From the NCBI GenBank assembly GCA_947628635.1, contig CANRAX010000023.1, forward strand, positions 1-14,533: a stretch of 14,533 nucleotides of DNA, given 5' to 3'. The translations under genes and the position numbers were made by a program. This stretch comes from an uncultured Bacilli bacterium (GTDB lineage Bacteria; Bacillota_I; Bacilli_A; RF39; UBA660). Below are positions 12,818-14,533 of this stretch, one piece after another. A model generated the notes under the pieces. The model saw nothing but the letters and a program-made list of their open reading frames with translations. It did no database searches and had not been told where the DNA came from. The first letter of the stretch is position 1, and each line of letters begins with the position of its first letter.

Positions 12818-13402
12818 TTATTTTTCTAAAGCTGCAATGATTTCAGCTTTTTTTAATCCTGTAACATTAATTTTCTTTTTTGCAGCTATTTCTTTTAACT
12901 CAGCTACTGTTAATTTAGTATAATCAGTTGCTTCTTTTTCGCTAGAAGTTTCTTTTTTAGCTACTTTTTGCTCAGTTTTTTTAGCTTCTTTTTTACCATT
13001 AATTGTTACTTCACAACCAGCTATTTCAACTGCTTTAGTTATTTTACCAGCTTTTCCATCTTTAGCTACTTTAACAAATTCACTAAACATTTTAGGATCA
13101 TTAATAGCTATTTCTGATAACATCTTACGGTTAACTTCAACACCAGCCTTAGTTAATCCTTCAATAAATCTTGAATAACTAATATCATTTTGACGACAAG
13201 CGGCATTAATTCTTGTTATCCATAACTTTCTAAAATCTCTTTTCTTTTGTTTTCTATCTCTAAAAGCATATTGTCCTGAGTGCATTAATTGTTCTTTTGC
13301 TGTTTTATATAATCTATGCTTACTACCAAAATAACCTTTGGCTTGTTTTAATACTTTTTTGTGACGAGCTTTTGTTACTGCTCCATTTTTTACTCTTGCC
13401 AT
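12818..13402 (-). CDS. rplT: Ribosomal protein L20 with C-terminal extension and Rho_N/SAP-like domain
   Basis: Residues 1-117 are a normal L20 (MARVKNGAVTKARHKKVLKQ, GYFGSKHRLYKTA, INAACRQNDISYSRFI), an early 50S assembly protein that in Firmicutes also represses its own operon by binding the infC leader. The family is about 118 aa; this one is 194. Residues 118-160 form a linker (ITKAVEIAGCEVTINGKK, then Lys/Glu-rich). Residues 161-194 are LTVAELKEIAAKKKINVTGL then KKAEIIAALEK, a Rho_N/SAP-like helical unit closely similar to the end of S2 in this window. The ATG at 13402 has AGGAGG, and the gene follows rpmI by 26 nt. The frame is clean, with no sign of a fusion by frameshift. Confidence 0.97.
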   Translation of the reverse strand: MARVKNGAVTKARHKKVLKQAKGYFGSKHRLYKTAKEQLMHSGQYAFRDRKQKKRDFRKLWITRINAACRQNDISYSRFIEGLTKAGVEVNRKMLSEIAINDPKMFSEFVKVAKDGKAGKITKAVEIAGCEVTINGKKEAKKTEQKVAKKETSSEKEATDYTKLTVAELKEIAAKKKINVTGLKKAEIIAALEK

Positions 13403-13428
13403 GTTAATCCTCCTTCTCTTATATTAGA

Positions 13429-13614
13429 TTAAATTATATTTTTTAATCTATTTTGGTCAGCTTTACTTAAGTTTGAACCTTTTCTATTCTTTCTATTGGC
13501 ATTAGTTGATTTATAACCAGTGTTGTGACGACTACCTGGTCTTCCAATTTTTAAGTCATTTTTACGTTTGTTTACTACTTTGGCTGTTCCTTTATGTGTT
13601 TTAATTTTTGGCAT
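13429..13614 (-). CDS. rpmI: Ribosomal protein L35
   Basis: Small basic 50S protein; MPKIKTHKGTAKVVNKRKN and the C-terminal LSKADQNRLKNII ending are typical. 61 aa is close to the usual 64-66. It lies between infC and rplT with short gaps (15 and 26 nt) and has an AGGAGG site, the canonical infC-rpmI-rplT order. Confidence 0.97.
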   Translation of the reverse strand: MPKIKTHKGTAKVVNKRKNDLKIGRPGSRHNTGYKSTNANRKNRKGSNLSKADQNRLKNII

Positions 13615-13629
13615 TTTTTAATCCTCCTA

Positions 13630-14160
13630 CTATTTATCTTTTTTTGGTACTAACAACATTGTCATTGTTCGTCCGTCTAGTTTAGGTTTTTGGTCTATAT
13701 CCGCAATTTCTGCAACTCGAGATGCAAAACGTTCAAGAACCTCCTTACCTAATTCAGTATGGGCCATTTGACGACCTTTAAAACGAATAGTAAGTTTGAT
13801 TCTATCTCCTTTTTCAAGATATTTTGTTGCATTTCTTAATTTTGTCTCAAAATCCCCTACATCAATAACAGGTGATAAACGATATTCTTTTAACTCAGAC
13901 ATATTTGCCTTTTGTCTTTTAAGGGCTTCCTTTTCTTTCTTTTGTTTTTCGTAACGAAACTTATTATAATCCATAACCTTACAAACAGGTGGATTTGCAT
14001 TGGGGCTTATAAGAACTAAGTCTAGGGCAGCATAAGTTGCTAAGGTCTTTGCATCCTCAATAGTCTTAACTCCTACTTGCTCACCATTGGGTCCTATTAC
14101 TAAAACTTCAGGAACCTTAATTTGATCATTAATCAACATGTTATTTCTATCTTTAGCGAT
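13630..14160 (-). CDS. infC: Translation initiation factor IF-3, probable AUC start codon
   Basis: IF-3 binds 30S, checks start codon and initiator tRNA, and prevents premature joining of 50S. The N-domain starts MLINDQIKVPEVLVIGPNGE, followed by the Lys/Glu-rich linker helix (MDYNKFRYEKQKKEKEALKR) and the C-domain ending TMTMLLVPKKDK. I place the start at AUC (14160-14158). The sequence ATGGAGGTGTTAGGTATC shows that the upstream in-frame ATG (14175) overlaps the perfect Shine-Dalgarno GGAGG and has no ribosome site of its own, while AUC is 8 nt after GGAGG. The resulting start, (fM)AKDRNNMLINDQ, parallels the I-S-K-D-L-M-I-N-E-Q start I recall in Bacillus IF-3. Non-AUG starts are a known feature of infC (AUU in E. 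coli) and let IF-3 repress its own translation. First gene of infC-rpmI-rplT; about 176 aa. Confidence 0.93.
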   Translation of the reverse strand: MAKDRNNMLINDQIKVPEVLVIGPNGEQVGVKTIEDAKTLATYAALDLVLISPNANPPVCKVMDYNKFRYEKQKKEKEALKRQKANMSELKEYRLSPVIDVGDFETKLRNATKYLEKGDRIKLTIRFKGRQMAHTELGKEVLERFASRVAEIADIDQKPKLDGRTMTMLLVPKKDK

Positions 14161-14312
14161 ACCTAACACCTCCATAAAATAAGAAAAGCGGATATATTTA
14201 TACCCACTTTAAAAATCAAATTAAGAAAACTATTAAGTTTTTAAATTTGGCTTTTTACCCATTGCTTTTCGCTAATCAGGTGGATATAAATCTCTTTCCT
14301 TTTTTCTCGACT
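14161..14312 (-). promoter_or_regulatory. infC-rpmI-rplT leader, L20-type attenuator
   Basis: A ~150-nt untranslated leader. An upstream segment, TTTATATCCAC (14290 to 14280), is complementary to GTGGGTATAAA (14207 to 14197), which is the 5' arm of the terminator. With one more A-U pair this gives a 12-bp helix with one G-U, longer than the 10-bp terminator stem, so antiterminator and terminator compete. In B. subtilis this operon is controlled by L20 binding to such a leader and forcing termination (Rfam L20_leader family). Position, gene order and logic agree; L20 binding itself is inferred. Confidence 0.75.
14176..14209 (-). terminator. Attenuator terminator upstream of infC
   Basis: The minus strand reads AAGTGGGTAT (14209 to 14200), a 4-nt loop, ATATCCGCTT (14195 to 14186; two G-U pairs), followed by TTTTCTTATTTT. 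It stops only about 15 nt before the infC start and must be bypassed for the operon to be expressed, which marks it as regulatory. Confidence 0.75.
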
Positions 14313-14318
14313 AGTAAT

Positions 14319-14347
14319 ATTTTATGCATAAACTTGTTAAAAGTCAA
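14319..14347 (-). promoter_or_regulatory. Sigma-A promoter of the infC-rpmI-rplT operon
   Basis: The minus strand reads TTGACT (14347 to 14342), a 17-nt spacer, then TAAAAT (14324 to 14319); five of six bases match consensus in each. Transcription would start near 14312. The mobile-element side begins just upstream, leaving little native sequence above the -35. Confidence 0.8.
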
Positions 14348-14380
14348 CATTTTTTTAATTTTTTGTAATCATTTTGTGAT

Positions 14381-14413
14381 AATGTCATGTTAAATCGTTT
14401 TTTGAAAATGTCA
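14381..14413. repeat. Short direct repeat near the probable end of the mobile element
   Basis: AATGTCATGTT (14381-14391) and AATGTCAGTTT (14407-14417) share AATGTCA, 26 nt apart, just upstream of the transposase promoter. Such repeats near IS ends can be transposase binding sites, but the opposite end of the element is outside the window, so the inverted repeat cannot be confirmed. Confidence 0.35.
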
Positions 14414-14421
14414 GTTTATAG

Positions 14422-14427
14422 TATAAT
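14422..14427 (+). promoter_or_regulatory. -10 element for the transposase gene
   Basis: A perfect TATAAT at 14422-14427, 37 nt before the ATG. TTGAAA at 14402-14407 is only 14 nt upstream, shorter than ideal; with a 17-nt spacer the -35 would be the weak TTTTTG. The promoter is therefore probable but not optimal. Confidence 0.5.
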
Positions 14428-14464
14428 ATGTTATGTTTCTATGCAGAGATAGGAGAAATTTTAA

Positions 14465-14533
14465 ATGAAAACGTGGAAACATATAAATTTAGAACAAAGA
14501 AAAGTTATTTCATCAGGTATTGCTCATAATGAC
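14465..14533 (+). CDS. Transposase N-terminus, probably IS30 family (runs off right edge)
   Basis: The ATG at 14465 is preceded by AGGAG with 9 nt spacing, and 23 codons are open to the edge. The start, MKTWKHINLEQRKVISSGIA, resembles the N-terminal helix-turn-helix of IS30-family transposases (KHLT-x-E-x-R-x-x-I followed by an HTH and a DDE core). Only the first helix is visible, so the family is a best guess; another HTH protein is possible. It is divergent from the infC operon, with 118 nt between its ATG and the infC promoter. Confidence 0.6.
   Translation, partial: MKTWKHINLEQRKVISSGIAHND

Noticed and set aside
12732..12820. Intrinsic terminator after rplT
   Set aside because: The inverted repeats here are not followed by a U-run, so a regulatory leader of rpsB fits better.
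1..14533. CRISPR arrays, tRNA or rRNA genes, replication origin
   Set aside because: No regularly spaced repeats, no cloverleaf with conserved GTTCRA, no rRNA segments and no DnaA-box clusters were seen on either strand.
1..14533. UGA read as tryptophan, as in mycoplasmas
   Set aside because: Trp codons I checked are TGG, and no gene needs a TGA read-through to reach family length.

Overview
The window comes from a very AT-rich, Gram-positive-type bacterium of the Bacilli/Mollicutes-adjacent kind; an uncultured gut RF39-like lineage is my best guess. Supports are the low GC, strong AGGAGG-type ribosome sites, a T-box leader, Firmicutes-type PheS, TGG codons for Trp with no sign of UGA recoding, and a forespore gene (sspI) behind a sigma-G-like promoter. 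The last point implies a spore-former despite the mycoplasma-like composition. The lineage is inferred from memory of similar proteins, not from a search.

Layout: almost everything is on the minus strand, so read from high to low coordinates. (1) 14465-14533 (+): first codons of a transposase, probably IS30 family, running off the right edge. (2) 14347-12818: promoter, L20-type attenuator leader, infC (likely AUC start), rpmI, rplT. (3) 12817-10740: a structured leader, then rpsB, an intercistronic hairpin, and tsf. (4) 10620-9254: promoter, an unrecognised Lys-rich tail-anchored protein, and frr; pyrH, which usually sits between tsf and frr, is absent. (5) 9249-5561: promoter, phenylalanine T-box, pheS, pheT. 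(6) 5434-4652: a membrane-anchored extracytoplasmic protein of unknown function, convergent with sspI (4387-4614, +). (7) 4249-1262: a run of closely packed genes: YgjP-like metallopeptidase, TrmH-family methyltransferase, rimM, trmD and a small unknown. (8) 1078-1: two tandem secreted paralogs with SipW/TasA-type N-termini, each behind a near-identical promoter.

Most of the window is translation machinery: initiation (IF-3), elongation (EF-Ts), recycling (RRF), ribosomal proteins S2, L20 and L35, Phe-tRNA charging, and rRNA/tRNA methylation and 30S maturation. Control seems to be by RNA: a T-box on pheST, an attenuator with a 12-bp competing helix ahead of infC, a switch-like leader ahead of rpsB and a hairpin between rpsB and tsf.

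The most unusual signal is that two ribosomal proteins, S2 and L20, each end in a Lys/Glu-rich linker followed by the same ~33-residue Rho_N/SAP-like helical domain. Next are the histone-H1-like tail-anchored protein in the place of pyrH, and the non-AUG infC start coupled to its attenuator.
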